The notes: generated by a model from the letters alone, not told the origin. A stretch of 64,000 bases of DNA from Monarcha castaneiventris obscurior (GCA_026261815.1 JAMPIT010000350.1:930001-994000), one strand, 5' to 3'; counted from the first letter of the stretch, positions 23,081 to 36,442 are shown. Program-made: numbers and translations.

Positions 23081-23725
23081 TTTAGCAGCGCGGTTCCCAT
23101 TCAGCTCAAAGACGTGCTTCAAGCACGAGATTAAATCCTCAACTGATGTAAAATAGCGCAGCCCCACTGGGTCTGGGGGAGCCGCTTCCCCCAGTGCCAG
23201 CGGCGTTTCTGCTTCCATTACCTCCAGAAGAAGCCCCAGGTCCCCCCGGGAGCTCCCCTTGCCACGCTGCCTCCTCCCAGGCGAGCTCGGGGCTGCGCGG
23301 GGCCGTCACGCAATGGCCTTGTGCTGATCTCAGCCCGGCGCTGCGCTCCTGCAGCCCCGGGCAGCCCCGGGCAGCCCTGCCACCGATACTGCGGTGCGCA
23401 GGCACCCAGCTCAGCTGCAGGCCAGCCTGGAAATGGGCACCAGGTCATTATAGCAGGCATTACAGCAGATTCCTTCCCGGGCAGCCCCGGGCAGCCCTGC
23501 CACCGATACTGCGGTGTGCAGGCACCCAGCTCAGCTGCAGGCGAGCCTGGAAATGGGCACCAGGTCATCATTATAGCAGGCATTACAGCAGATTCCTTCC
23601 GAGGCTGAAAGTGTCTCACCCTGCTGCTCGCAGACTCCACATCTCCACCACAGGCAACGGGAGCAACATCGGAGTCAGACTAACCCACGACATCCCTGTC
23701 AAGCTGGAAACTGAGCCCAGGCTGT
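23081..23725. promoter_or_regulatory. Small CpG-rich island, possible promoter
   Basis: GC and CpG rise sharply compared with the whole window. By hand I count about 14 CpG in 23281-23400, close to the number expected from its C and G content, whereas CpG is scarce elsewhere, as usual in methylated vertebrate DNA. Such islands commonly mark promoters or germline-unmethylated elements. Three overlapping frames are open here (plus 177 and 95 codons, minus 140). Low stop frequency in GC-rich DNA explains this, and the predicted proteins are proline/alanine-rich without known domains. No TATA box was noted. A GTGAGA donor-like sequence is readable on the minus strand at 23618-23619. No following exon was identified, so a transcription start is an inference. 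Confidence 0.4.
23361..23600. repeat. Tandem duplication, units of about 120 and 123 bp
   Basis: GCAGCCCCGGGCAGCCCTGC begins at 23361 and again at 23481. Both units continue with CCACCGATACTGCGGTG, CAGCTCAGCTGCAGG, CCTGGAAATGGGCACCAGGT and CATTACAGCAGATTCCTTCC. The differences I see are substitutions such as GCGCA/GTGCA and GCCAG/GCGAG, a 3-base insertion (TCA) in the second unit near the ATTATAGCAG block, and the unit ends. Near identity points to a recent duplication. A further GCAGCCCCGG at 23351 may be a partial start. Confidence 0.92.
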
Positions 23726-26700
23726 GAATCAGCAGGAGCTTCACCTTGTGACTCTTATAGCAATGTACAGCAGCAGCCACAAACCCACAGCGCCGGAGAC
23801 TCAAACAAACCTAAAGTGCCTTCAGGTTTAGTTGGTCCAGTGTTTTCTCCGCAAAAACTTGCGCAATCACACATATTTTAGCTGGACTGAACTGGCTCAT
23901 GTAAACTATTTAACAGAAGTTACCCTTTGGCATTACTTGAATGGGTGACCAGCCACATTCAAAACAGAACAGAGAGCTGCATGTGGCATTCACCTTGAAT
24001 GCAACAAATGTTTACCTTAAGAGAAGTTGTACTCTTTAGGGATGTGTATAATTTCCTTTTGCTCTTGTTTTCTCTGCCTGGCAAAGCTAGGAAAATAGGG
24101 CTGCTAAATCATATCCACATGATAATTCCAGATATTCAAGCATTTTAAAGGTGTAAAATTGGATTTGAATAGCAAAATATATGCCTTATATTCTACCCTT
24201 ATATTAAAATACTTTCAGTCTTCCAAATGTTTTGATCCGTCTCAAGCACTCCTGCAATGTGTAGTCATAACCAAGATAATTTTTAAACAGTTATCTCTAG
24301 GCAAGCAGCAGCATAGCCCAACAGGGAGAGAGAGAGAATTCCCTAACTCTTCATTTAATCCATGGTGAGCTCCAAGCGTTTGGGCTTAGTCTGCACCACT
24401 CTGGAACGATGGGCTCTAAGCAGTGTCTGGAAAGCACACCTTGTCCCAGGGCTGTCAGCCACACTGACCAGTCAGCAGCCATGCAACCCAATCCAGCCCT
24501 TTCTGGATTCAGGCAGAAACAAGAAATATCCCTGACCACATTCCTGCAAAGACAACCCGGATCTTTCAAGCCTGTAGGGAGCTGGATGAACACAATAATC
24601 CTAGAACATCTCCTTCTCTCTAGTATCTCCATATTTCATGTCCAGCAAAATATTTGCTAGAAAGCCAGGGAAATGGCAAGCATAGATTACATTTTGCCAT
24701 ACTATCAAATAATTCACAGTGAACTGGAAGCCATTCAGGGAAGATGAAGACCAGAAAGATAAATCACTTACAATCATGTAAGCATGTCACAGACAATCTT
24801 AGGTGAGAGAAGGGAGAAGAACTATTTTCAGAATTGGATGCAAACAAAAAAGGCAATAAATGAAGAAGGATTATTAGGGTTTGTTCTATAAAGTGGAAAT
24901 ACAGAAAGGGAAAAAGAATGTTTTTAACTTACTTCAGCTGAAAAATGGAAACCGGCCACAGGTTATGAAAGGCTTGAAAAATCACCCTTAACAACAGACT
25001 ACGGGCCTTTTGAGTTTTGGGGATTTTTTTCCCCCACTGTATTTTACTTTCCATTTCCTTTTTGTTTCTACTCTGTGTATTGATCCCAGCCTCACAAACT
25101 CAAGGCATTTAAAGAGTATTTGAGTTCAAAGGAGCAATCACATGAATATGTGTGGGACAAGAGCTCAAAGAAGGGGGGAAGAAGGCAGAATAGGTTACAA
25201 GCTTCTGCAGTCAGAAATTTACCTTCTGATCTATCTGTATAGACTACCTTAGTATGGGAGGTTGCAAAAGTAATTGTGGATAGTTTGAAGGAAAGATTTC
25301 AAATGTAAAAATGTGTCATTTGCCTCAGAGTGAGGCTTACACTCAGAGGAACTGGGTAGCAGTCTGTAAATGTGCAAAGTGAATAGACCCCAAGGACAGA
25401 ATACAATTACTTAGGAGGTAATGAGATGAGATTAAGAAGGGAATATTTAGACAGAATGGCAGGGAAAGCTTGAGCTACTTTGAAGTGTTGAATAGTCTTG
25501 TAAGGGAAATGTGAAAGCACAATTACTTGAGACATTTAAAACTGTGAGTACGTTCACATTTGCTGCAGGGAACACATCTCCCTTTGCAGGGAGGCAGATT
25601 GAACAATGTAACTAGGTTTCTAGCCTAACTTTTTTTTTTTTCCCCAATGATCCAGAGCTCAGTGTAGTTCAAATGTTCAGGCACTGTAATAACCAGTAAC
25701 ACAAAGGACACTGCAGTGGCGAGCAGCATGAGGCAGTGGTGTGTAGGTCACCACAAGCATTAGAGAATTTTTGCCTAGTGCATCACCCAGCTGCAGAGGC
25801 CGGTGAATTGTCTCAGACCCTGTTATCTGTGTACACATACATCACCTCCTGCAACACTTACATCATCACCAGCAGCATCAAATGGGGCTGGGAGGTGACA
25901 CCTCCATGCTCAACCACAGCAGCCCCATACTGTTGCAGGAATAAAAAAAAAGAAGAAAAGGTACCTCTAAGGCTGGAGCACCTCTTTTTGCTCCCAGATG
26001 TAGTTGCCATGAGCCTTCAGCAGTGCAAAAGAGGGCAGAGTGAGCTGATTTTTTAGAATCTTTCCCAGTCTGAGGATTAGATCTCAATCCAGTCTGCCCC
26101 CAACCCTATTCAGTCTGCCAGTCTCAGCAGCCGCCAGCCTTTCTACTTGTCTGCCATGTAGCCAAAGGAATCTCTGAAGGTGAATCTGTGGTGCACCTTG
26201 CTAATGGAGGTTGCAGGTGCCAAAAGTTAACGTGGAATCAGGCCAAGACTGGACAAGCATCAGAACTGAATTTTTTTGAGGATTGCTAAATATAAAAACC
26301 AAATCGAGCTCAGGATATTCCTGTTCTGAAGATAGGCAGAGATTGGAGAGCACTTTGGGATGTACCATGTACATTTGCTTTGCCCTTACTCTTCCCTAGG
26401 TAGGTATTGATGCCCTTTGATGGAAACTGGGTTAAATAGGCCCTCGTTCTGAAACAGAGCATCTGTTCATATACTTTCATGTTCTAAACTTTTACATGTA
26501 TGAAACTCTGCCTGACTGTGGCCCCCTTTAGCTTGTCATTTTTGTGACATGCTGGCCAGGGAATTAGAATAAATAGGTGGTTATGCACCCCTAAATTATT
26601 CCTATATTTTTTATTATCCAAAAGTTACTGAGGATTTTACTGAAAGAAATGTGGGGGTTTCCTCTGTTTTGTTTTTCTTCTTTTGGTATCTTAAAAACAG

Positions 26701-28457
26701 ATGGCCAGACATTCAATTAGCCCATTGTCCTATGGGCTGAGGAATGATGCTAGTATTACTAAGGAGAATATTCCTCCACCTTGACTTTCAGTGAGAGGGA
26801 GCAAATCCTCTCATGAAAAAGGAGGGAAAGACACCTGCAAAGGGCCATTGAGAACAGGAGTGGGATTGACTAGCACTTTATTTAGCATTTGTCATTTGCT
26901 TGATATAGAATTTTTGAAAGAGATTGAAATAAAAAATAGCAATGACAAATGGCAGGTTTTTAATATCTTTTGTGAAGCTAATGACTAAGACGTAATCTGA
27001 TGTAGGTTGTATAATTAGCTAATTCTTTTTACACCATGGATATGTCACTGTCATCAGCATCTAACATTTTAACTGGTTATATGGAATTTGAACAACCCAG
27101 CAAAGTTTACTTGCTCTTTACCTTAAACAGAGTGTTACTGTGTCCAGCTCTGAGAGAAGAGTGAGTTCTTCTGTCTTAACAGAAAAAAAGTTGATTGAAG
27201 TTATCACACGAAATAACCTGCAGGCTGTACCTGTGTCATTTCTGCAAGGAAAATTCACCAAGACTTTAACATGTTCTGAATGTAAAAAGAAAGAAACCAA
27301 AACAGACAGAGGCGAATGTGTTGAAAAATTTTAAAGCAGGTCATTAGCAAGCAATATCAGAATGAAAGTGGGCACTTCCCACATCTCAGAAAATGTAGCT
27401 TTTCTAGACCCTCTTTTATTCTGGGTTTAAAGAAAATAAAAGGAAGTAATTTGCCATAGAATGAACATTTCTTGAAAATGTTCTTGTAACTATGAGGGAA
27501 TTTTTTTCTAAAGAATCCCAGACAGGAGATTGAACATGCACAAGTGGGAGGAGCCACAAACCTGGGGAGGTGGGGACCCTTCTGAGCCACACAGTGGTCG
27601 CATGGCCAGCGTGATGACTCTGCCAAATCAGCAAGTGAACCCTTCCCTTTTCAGTAAGTTCTGCTACTGAAGAGGGGTTCAGGTGAAGAAGAACCAGTGT
27701 TATGATGGACAAAAAACATGTAGGAAACTAAAAAGATAAAGAAAAGCGGTGAATTTTCAAACCTTAAACAGAAAGTACTTCAAAGATCTCTGTCATCATA
27801 CATATTTATGAATCAGGAAAATAGATGAGATTGTGTTAATTATGTTGATTGAGACTGGGGAGAGCTTTGACAAACCTAATAAGTAAAAATCTAATGAGCT
27901 AAAAAATGGACAATGCAGAAGACAGAGAAAATATAATTTTAGTCATATTCGACAGGGTTCTTGCCTAATAGTGTTCATTTGAAGAAGGGATCATGGCATA
28001 AAGGAAAACAAGGAATCATAAAAATCAGATCTTTTTTCTGAGAGGTAAATTTTCATGTCACAAAATTTTGTTTGAGCTGTGATTGCTCCCACAACGGGGT
28101 GCCATGCTTCACTCCAAAGAGAAGATATAGATGGAGACAGAAAAGAAAGATTTGTTCGGTCTGAGCTAAATTAGAGAGTCTTCATTTTCTATGTCCTCTG
28201 AACAGGTTTCAGATGCATGTGGAGAAGATGCAGCTGCAATTTCTTGACCTTGAATGCTCCCTCCTAGTGAAAAGCAGAGCACTACAGTTCCTGCTCCAAT
28301 TTTTGTTGAAGGAACAAACCCTTTAAGACCTTGGCTAGCTGGAAAAAGTGCAGAGACCACTGTGCTCTTACATATTTTTGGAACACACTCATCTCATCTG
28401 ATTCCCTGCTTTGGCCATCATCTCTGGGTATTAGCTGTAGGAGAATAGTCCTGAGCA
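23726..28457. other. Non-coding DNA, no recognised gene
   Basis: About 4.7 kb without CR1, tandem repeats or RNA genes that I recognise. A plus frame at 27140-27334 follows TTCTGTCTTAACAG near 27180 and contains a CSEC pair and a later Cys (CSECKKKETKTDRGEC). It matches no family I can name and is of chance length. The other frames (24351-24660, 25736-26087, 27357-27712) overlap on opposite strands. Confidence 0.5.
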
Positions 28458-28498
28458 GATGTATTAAGCAGCCCAGATAAATGTATTAAGCAGCACAG
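28458..28498. repeat. Short tandem duplication, 22-base period
   Basis: ATGTATTAAGCAGC occurs at 28459-28472 and 28481-28494, each followed by a similar CCAG or ACAG. This is a small local duplication with no other significance visible. Confidence 0.7.
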
Positions 28499-31089
28499 GC
28501 CATCAACTTTATCCTCCACTTATCTCGAACAGTCCTTTTAAAGTGCACCTCCATTAGCATTACAATACAACTAAAAAGTCTGCTTCTGGACTGAATCTCC
28601 CCATTGTCCCATTTAAGGCCCCTAGGAGCAAAAGGAATGGGGAGTACACAAATGGAATTCCCTGTCAGACTTGAGTAAACTGAATGATGTACTCCAGGAG
28701 GGCACCTGATGCAAATCCAGGTGCTAGTGGATATTTCATCAATGGGATCAGGTTAGAGTTAGTACAAAATACGTCCATGAAACACAGGGAGGGTAAATAC
28801 TGCGTCTTCAGCCCATGTGATTTTCTCTACAGTTCCTTTCCTGCTGAACCACACTGTTTGCTAAACGTAAAAATTGCTGGAGTACACTGGCTCTGCCTTC
28901 CTGCCTCCCCAACCTTTCAAAGAAGAAAAAAATTACACAGATAGGTGGAGCCAACAAGGCTAACGTGGTCCCAGAATATAACCAAAGCTCAGACACTTGG
29001 CCTAGTGTAAATACGGCCACGGGAGTCACTCAAGTGAAAACTGGCTTACAAAAAAATGGCTATTCAGTGTTTTTTCTTAACTATAATGCAATAGTTCTTC
29101 CAAGTTTGCCAATAGTTTTATATAGTTTTATGCATACTATGGCCCTTAAAAAGAAAAAAACTAGAGTGAACTTCAGATCATGGGCTTGTAGCCTGCAGAA
29201 TCACTTCAACTCCAAGGCAGGCCCACACATACAACACACACCTGTTAAGGCTTTTCAGGTTTTTCTCAATATCATCTGAAACAATATCAAGGCCTCCAAG
29301 AAATGTGACAATGACCTTGAAAAACAAAATAGTTTGACTGTAACAGGACCAAGCTGATTATATGACTCATTGAGCAACTTGGCCCTACTAGGGAACACAG
29401 ATTCCTCTCCTCCTCTCCCCACACTTCTTAATCTGCAACCTGCAATTGCAGGACAACTCAGCAGGAGCTGTGCAGTTAATTCAATGCAGTACAGCAACTC
29501 TTGTTGTGACTCTAGGTTAAGGTGAGCTGTTTCAAAGGAGTATCTAGCCTAGAAGCTTTGTAAAAAGGATGTGATTTCAGTCAAAGTGTAGGTGTGTGTT
29601 GTGTCTAGGGCAGAGGCTGACATCAAGACGGACCATTCTTTTAAGCTGTCAGTAGTATGTTCTTCTAGCATGGGCTTGATTCTGCAAGGTCTTTACAAGC
29701 TGAACTACATAGGTCCCATTCAGGGAGCTTCCACTGAGGTCCCCATGGGACTCACTGGGACAAGATATATCTCATGAAGAACAGAAATTTCAAAACATTG
29801 TCATCAGCAACTTATATTTGTTTTAATATTTGGCAGATAAGAAAAGATTGCCATTGCAGAGCACTTGAAAAGTACGGAAAAATTCTGCATCACAGATAGA
29901 ACACCAAGCTCTCCCTGAACAGCCAAAGGCTCACTGCCCTGCTGGAAGGACATAGTGCTGCTGTTATACTGCTTATTCTGCTGTTTTCTGAACATGTTCC
30001 ACTATCATCTTGCCTAGAGCCTCACCTTGCACTGCAGATAGTCCCAGAGAGATTTGCCCCAATCTCTTTTCATGTCCCCTTCAAGAAAGAGGCAGTTTGC
30101 ACAGAGACAGGCTTAGAGATACAAATTCAGATTCTCCAACCAAAATCACGTGGGTGTGTAGCTGGTGACTGTGAGGATGTTTACGGTGCTGCATGCCAGA
30201 AACTGCCTAATACTACCCTTCTTTCCCACACAGACACCACTAATCTGAGTCTCTCTTCTCACACCACATGACAATTTTCATGAAATTCATAGAAATCTAG
30301 CACACCAGACACTGCTCCGTGTGTCCAAGTGGAACTGAAATCAGTCCATGGGTTCAAATGGGCTTGTACAGGCAGGGTCTCAGGTGAGCAACAAACACAT
30401 AGACAAGTGACATAACTCCCTGCTAAACCTTGTTTCCATTTCAAATCGAGCTGAAAAACATTTTTTGAGAGGGCTGGCATGTTTTGTTTTGGTTTAAACA
30501 AATTGAAGATTTTGGTTTAGAAGAAAGATGTGGAACAGCTTCTAGACACAGACGACTGAGAAGGATATGACTTTCCAACCAGAAAAACAGATGACTTTAA
30601 GAGGGATGTGATAAAGACCTATCCATTCATTCAGTTGTTACGCTGTTATTGTTGGTTGAGCCTGTCTTCACTCATAGTACAATGACTTCTAATTTACCAC
30701 TCAATCAATTAAAAATCTCGAAGGAGTGCTTGAAGGTGCCAAGGAGCCAAACACTTTTAGTCCATGGAAAATTAAAAACAAAAACAAAAGGAGAAAATGG
30801 GAAACACTCCCAGCTATAAAGTTAATCTCTTAGCAGATATCTACATAACCCAGCCCTGTTTTTCTTCTGCCATCTTAGTGCTGCCAAATATCACGCTTCA
30901 GTTTTCCCAGACCAGTGTCTTGCCAAAGAAAGAGTAAAAGACTGAGGAAGAAGAAAGGAAACGATAGAATATCTAGGCTATACAAAATATAGATGAAAAT
31001 AACTCAATTGCACAGGAGAAAGAGGCAGAGAGGTTCCTGGTTTCTTGAAGAAAGGCCAGTGTTACGAGGGGTTGAAGAAAACAGGGACC
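28499..31089. other. Non-coding DNA, no recognised gene
   Basis: Frames of up to 104 codons (plus 28965-29279) show no known domain and are interrupted by A-rich patches. I see no repeat element or RNA gene. Confidence 0.5.
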
Positions 31090-31173
31090 TGGGGAGAACA
31101 GTATAGAAAAAGCAGAACCTGCAGAGGGGAATGGGGAGAACAGTATAGAAAAAGGAAAACCTGCAATGGAACA
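31090..31173. repeat. Tandem duplication, 42-bp unit, two copies
   Basis: TGGGGAGAACAGTATAGAAA starts at 31090 and again at 31132. Both copies continue with AAG, then a variable C/G, and AACCTGCA, then diverge at the end. The purine-rich region around it (31020-31200) may have favoured slippage. Confidence 0.88.
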
Positions 31174-34100
31174 AAGGAGAAGAAAGAAAAGCAGAGAAAA
31201 TATGGCTCAGGTGTGTAGGATGAGAGTAAGTCTTGCAATAAATTTCTAAATACCTCAGGACTCTGCAGCAGCAAAACAGGAGAAATGAACCTGGAAGAAG
31301 CCCATGATGTATGCTGAGCCTAGAAAAGCCACAAAGTGTTTACTTACCACAAAATTTATTCAACTTGTGAAAACCAGGCCAAAAAAGCTACCTGCACACA
31401 CACTGCCTGCCATCTTCACACTGCTTCTAGCACAGACAGCCCTGGCAGAAAGTCAGATGGGTCTCAGAAGAAATTGGTCCTTCCTGGAAACTCCGCCTGG
31501 AGCTCCAGGTGAGAGCGATTTGTGATTCTCTGGGCTGGAATATACTGATCTTTCCTATCTGATTACTGAGAACTCCTGTAATTCAAAAGTCAACCCTTTA
31601 GGAGTGATTTGACCTCTCTGAGGAAGCAGACAGCGTCAATCCCCTTAAGATGGGAGTGACCTGTTCCGTAGTAGAGCGAGCAAGACTGCATCCATGCCTG
31701 GCATTTCTCATGCAGGCATGTTCATGAGGACCCTGTCTACCTCTGGGCATGCCTGCATTGGTAAGCCAGGACAGAGTTTGTATCAGGTTCAGAGGCTATT
31801 TCTGCTTCTGTCACACAGGTGCTGCTACAGACAGCCATGGAGCAATTTTTACCCACTTTGCCACTACAACTTCCCAGGCAAATTCTAAGAAGCTTAATTA
31901 ATTCATAGCGTGATTTACTCTACATTTCAGTGAGTGAGACCTTCAGACATACGGCCTCTGACTGGGAGCTGCTGAGAAGTTTTTGACATAAATCAAGACA
32001 AATCCAGTAAACTATTAGACATGAGACTTCCTAGGGATGCTTGGATATGACTGGAAGTGGCACTGGTAACTCAAACAGAAAATGTTTTTCCCCTGTGAGA
32101 GGGTGATCATGCACAAAATGACACAGCACAGTGCCTTCCTTTTGGAGACAGATATCAGTACCTTTACATTTCACCACCATAAGTGTGGGGAAGGTGTTTG
32201 CTCTGGTACTCCAGTCCTCTTTGTGTGTCTGTTCTTCTGTGGCTATCTGTGACCAGCAGGAAATGGAGCAGCCTTGGGGCTGCTCTCCATGAGCACGTGT
32301 GGAGGGGGCTGTCCAGTGGCTGCACCGGGAGGCACTGGCTTGGCTTTTGCAGTCTGCCCCAGTCACAAGACTTAGGGCCACACAATCCACCCCTGTAAAA
32401 CTGACTGAAGAAACTGTGTGTTAAAGTTCACTTTTCACATTCCCTGGAAGGTTGAAGGACTAACCAAACTCATCTGAAGCTTTAATCTCTTGAGCTCAGT
32501 CAACTAAAACAATGATATCACCCAGTAGCACGGCAATCGTTGGTTTGTGGTCTGCAGACTTCACAGGTTCATGAGCTACTTCTAAGGCATCAGTGAAAGG
32601 CAACCAAGGAAAAGCATCTTTTGCTTTTCGAGCTTGTCTATATCCGCTGTAAATTTTTGGACTGCAAGTAGAAAAAATTTTGAAAAGCAGCTCAAACCCT
32701 AAGCTTTCCTAACCATACAACAGAACAGAAATTGTATCTCCATGAATCAGTGCTGAGTTGTTACAACACAGATAATACCAGTGAAGATGCTTGTAAGTTT
32801 TCAAGTATTTGTCACCATAGTGTAAGATTTATTTGCAAGTATTTTCATTTCTATAAGAAGTAAAAGACAGTTAGCTTAACAAAAGAGCTTATTTTGTATC
32901 ATGACAAATCCTTTTCTCTAAGTCAAGATTTAAAACAGGGCTATTTATTTTTGGAGGGAGTATGGGTGTGGGGCTTGATAATGGACTGTCCAAACTGAGG
33001 CTAGAAAAGACCATATCACAGGAGCTATAAAATGAAACTATTTGACTGGTTTCCGTATGAAGGTCTCAGTCTCCTCTGTGCCCCAGTGTTTGTGTGTGTG
33101 TGTGCATGCATGAACATGTGGAGAGCAGCAACACAGACCAGCTCTAGCTGTGAGGATTTTAGTCTTCAACCTCTTGGGCCTACAGCAGCAGAAATGGTAA
33201 ATCAAAAATCAGACAATAGACCAAAGGTAAGAGAAACATAGAACCATTTTTTTTTCTTTTATTTCATAGACACTGCCTGAGCCACTCATCACTGAGCCAT
33301 ATTAGTTAGCTGATGTTTTTCAGATACCTTGGTTGAATCAGGGCTTGAAATAGTGGAGTAAAAGCAGGGCAGTTGTCAGGGACATCAGTTTTCAGGAGGC
33401 TGTTCCTCAACCAGGGAACACCACGGGCATGAGGCGGGGACAACATATGTTTACTATTAAGCATAATACTTCAATTTCTTCAGGCTGCAACAGTGTTGAA
33501 AACAAACCTGATATTTTCCATATGCAGACAAAAAATATAGTCTATTCTCCTGAAAGCTTAGGGCCTAGGAGAAGTTTTACTGGAAGGGGAGCAGCAAGTC
33601 CTGCCTGATCGAAGTAGAAACTAGAGCGAGCACCCCTCCATGACAGACCTTCACTTTCCTCCTGGAGCAATGCTGCCATTGCACCCCACCACTTTGCCCT
33701 GCTCCCAGACCCTGTGTGCCAAAGCTCGGCCTTGCCAGCCAGCTGTGGCTCAAACATGGCCTTGAAGTGCCATGTGGCAGCTTTCATGAGTGCCTCTGGG
33801 GAGGACATGGCACCTCCTGTTTGCCTTTGAGGTGCTGTGTGCCTCCTCTGCTTCTGCATGGGCTGGTGCTCTAGGTGTGCCTGATGCTGGGACCGATGGC
33901 TGCTCTCCTGTCCGGGCAGAGGAATTTTCCAAGGTGTGTCAACTGGAGCTTTACCATGCATTTTTCTTAAATGAGGAAGCTCTGACTGTACCTAGTAATA
34001 ATTGTGAAATAAATAATTCATGGTATTTTCTCCTCTACACTCAGTTGTTGAAATATATTTTCACGATTTTTTTTTTTTATGTGACCAGCTTGAATCAAGA

Positions 34101-36423
34101 AAACCTTTTCCTAGTTCTTCAGCTGCTCAGCTCCCAGCCTCTTACAGATTTTCCCTTCTGAAGACCATTCCATAGTCTAGCAATTACTTACTCTTATTTT
34201 GCATGTGTCAATTAGACCTGATGTTGTGATGAAAAGAACAGAAGAAACAGATTGATTTATTTTAATGTTTCAGAACTGAAGATATAGGAGAGGCAGCTCC
34301 TTTTTTTTCAGTATCAGGACACCAAGTCTCACCGTCTGACTCAGAAACCCTTTGAGCAGGGGAAGTTTGCAGAGCCTTTAGGACAGGAGCCCTCCCACAC
34401 TGCTTACACAGATAAATATCTGATCTTATCTCTCATCTGAAAAAATTTCCAAGGCAAAAGGAAACAGAAATATGTTTTCAAAGCTAGAGCAGTAACATAT
34501 CTCATGCTGAAATGCAGTCTCATCCCACTAGAGGGTGGTCTGGTCTCCCTCATGCTACAGCTAAGGTGTGTAGGCAAAGCTTTTTCAGAAAACCTGAGCC
34601 CACTTTATTTAAGACTCAGCAACATCAAAGTATTCCTGTTCTGAGTTATTCCAAGTGCTTCATGTCCCATCACCGACATTGAAACTACCCTGTCATTTAA
34701 CAAATAAACACATTGTGCCTCTCACTGAAGAGCTGACATTCTACAAATATCAGCATGCTCTGAAGTTCTACCAGTGCTACAACTGTGCATGTATGAAAGA
34801 GCAAACCGAGGCTTGCTGTTAGTGTTAAAGTTCTTGGCTTGATACCACTTTGCAGCCTTCTGAATCTGTTTATGTGGTTTATATTTTCTTCACATCATTT
34901 TCACAGAGGGCTGGGTTATAACAAGTAAAACAAGGCAAATTCTTTCTTATGAGTTAGCCTGTGCTTTGACTGTGTGTCACAGTGAGCCAGAGAAAGGGCT
35001 TTAGCTCAAGAGATGAACTGGAGACTCTTCCATCAGGTTTGGGAGAGCTGGCAGCTAGTCTCACAGCCATCTCCCACATCAGCTACATGAGATTTATCAG
35101 AAACACCCTCCCCTGCCAAGCCATCCATCTCCCTTGTGTTGCCTCTGCTCCCCTTCCCAGGACATCCTGCTCGTCTCCCTTTCTCCTCCTTCATATGTGC
35201 TCAAATGCACAAATCCCCAACCCCAAGCTTTGTAGCGCAACTTTCAAAAACCCTTGTCTTGTTCCTCCTTCTGAGATGCACGTTGTGACCACCAAGAAAA
35301 GGTAATTTCAGCCTTCTTTCTGATTCCTGTCACTTCTGATGATCAGAAATCTTTTAGGACCTTTGCAAGGAAAGTAAAGTTACAGCTTTACATCATGGAA
35401 CTGAAGCTGCATCAAGCATCAACCTAAACCCCATAGCATTTAGTCAGAATTTCAAAGATATTTCAGAGAATTTCATCCAACATCTTGGTTCCTACCCCTA
35501 TGTCTACCCACATGGGAATATTCCTTTTTATGACAGTGGGAGTAAAAACACAACACATGGCATAAACTCTGTTTGTAAAACCTATGGAAAACTTCCTCTG
35601 CTAGGAGTTTTTGTCCCAAAATGAATTAGGCTTTAGATCCCTTTTCCTCTGATCAGTTTTCTCCTTATTGATTCATTTTCCTACGTATTGTTTTCCAAGT
35701 CTGGTAGTGGGTAAATGAAGCATTTTATCTCAAAAAACATGTGGTGGAAGGTATTTTCAGCCACAAAAATTTGCGATGTCTAAGGATGTTTCAATTTGGA
35801 TGAAAGCTCATTGGAAAAATGGGAAGACTGTGAGTAAGCCAGAGCACAATTCACCATTACATTAATAATATATATACTCATATTTTGAGTGATACAGGAA
35901 CAACTGTAAAGTAATTGGGGAAAAATATGCTTAATTTGCATGAGTTTGCTTTCTCATCCATCTTGGGAGACATAATTTGCCTGTTTGGCTTTGTCCATTT
36001 CACATAGTTGAGACAGCAAAAATGTTAAAAGATTAAAGAATTCATTATTTATCTCATGACATTTGAATAATATCAACAGATATGACACAGCTGTCAATGA
36101 TAATCAAGACTACCTTCAGCTGTGAGTTTGGATGCAAATCACAACAAAACAGGATGATCTGTTCTGATGCAATATAATGAATTATTACATCATTCATCTG
36201 GTCTATATAAACACAACATGGCAAATAAAGTATTTTCATAAATTCTTTACACTTCAATGTCTTAAAAGTTATATAGGATGTGGCATATTTGGCTCTTGTA
36301 CCGGGGAAGGAAGTGATATGGATGGGAAGCGTGACACTGAGGTATCACAAAAAGATTCAGGCTATTTGCCTCTGTGTGCTTCTTTTTGGTGACAGCAAAG
36401 TTTTGATGGGTGGTGTTGTCTCT
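31174..36423. other. Non-coding DNA, no confirmed gene
   Basis: About 5.2 kb. The most gene-like part is 33540-33960, which is richer in GC than its surroundings and has a 139-codon minus frame (33542-33961). An antisense 123-codon plus frame overlaps it, and neither has a recognisable domain. A donor-like AAAGGTAAGAG near 33224-33234 follows a short open stretch. A (TG)7 run lies near 33091-33104. Frames at 32031-32398 overlap on both strands. Confidence 0.45.
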
Positions 36424-36442
36424 AGTAAGTAAGTAAGTAAGT
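36424..36442. repeat. Short AGTA microsatellite
   Basis: AGTAAGTAAGTAAGTAAGT, fewer than five full units of a 4-base repeat. It produces a run of donor-like GTAAGT sites that should not be read as splice signals. Confidence 0.85.

Noticed and set aside
23194..23727. 177-codon plus frame and 140-codon minus frame over the CpG island
   Set aside because: GC-rich DNA has few stop codons, several frames are open at once on both strands, the unit lengths 120 and 123 preserve any frame trivially, and no domain is recognisable.
23620..23802. Minus-strand 62-codon frame ending at a GTGAGA donor-like site beside the CpG island
   Set aside because: The frame has no ATG at its start, is short, and lies on the side of the island opposite to where a minus-strand first exon would be expected.
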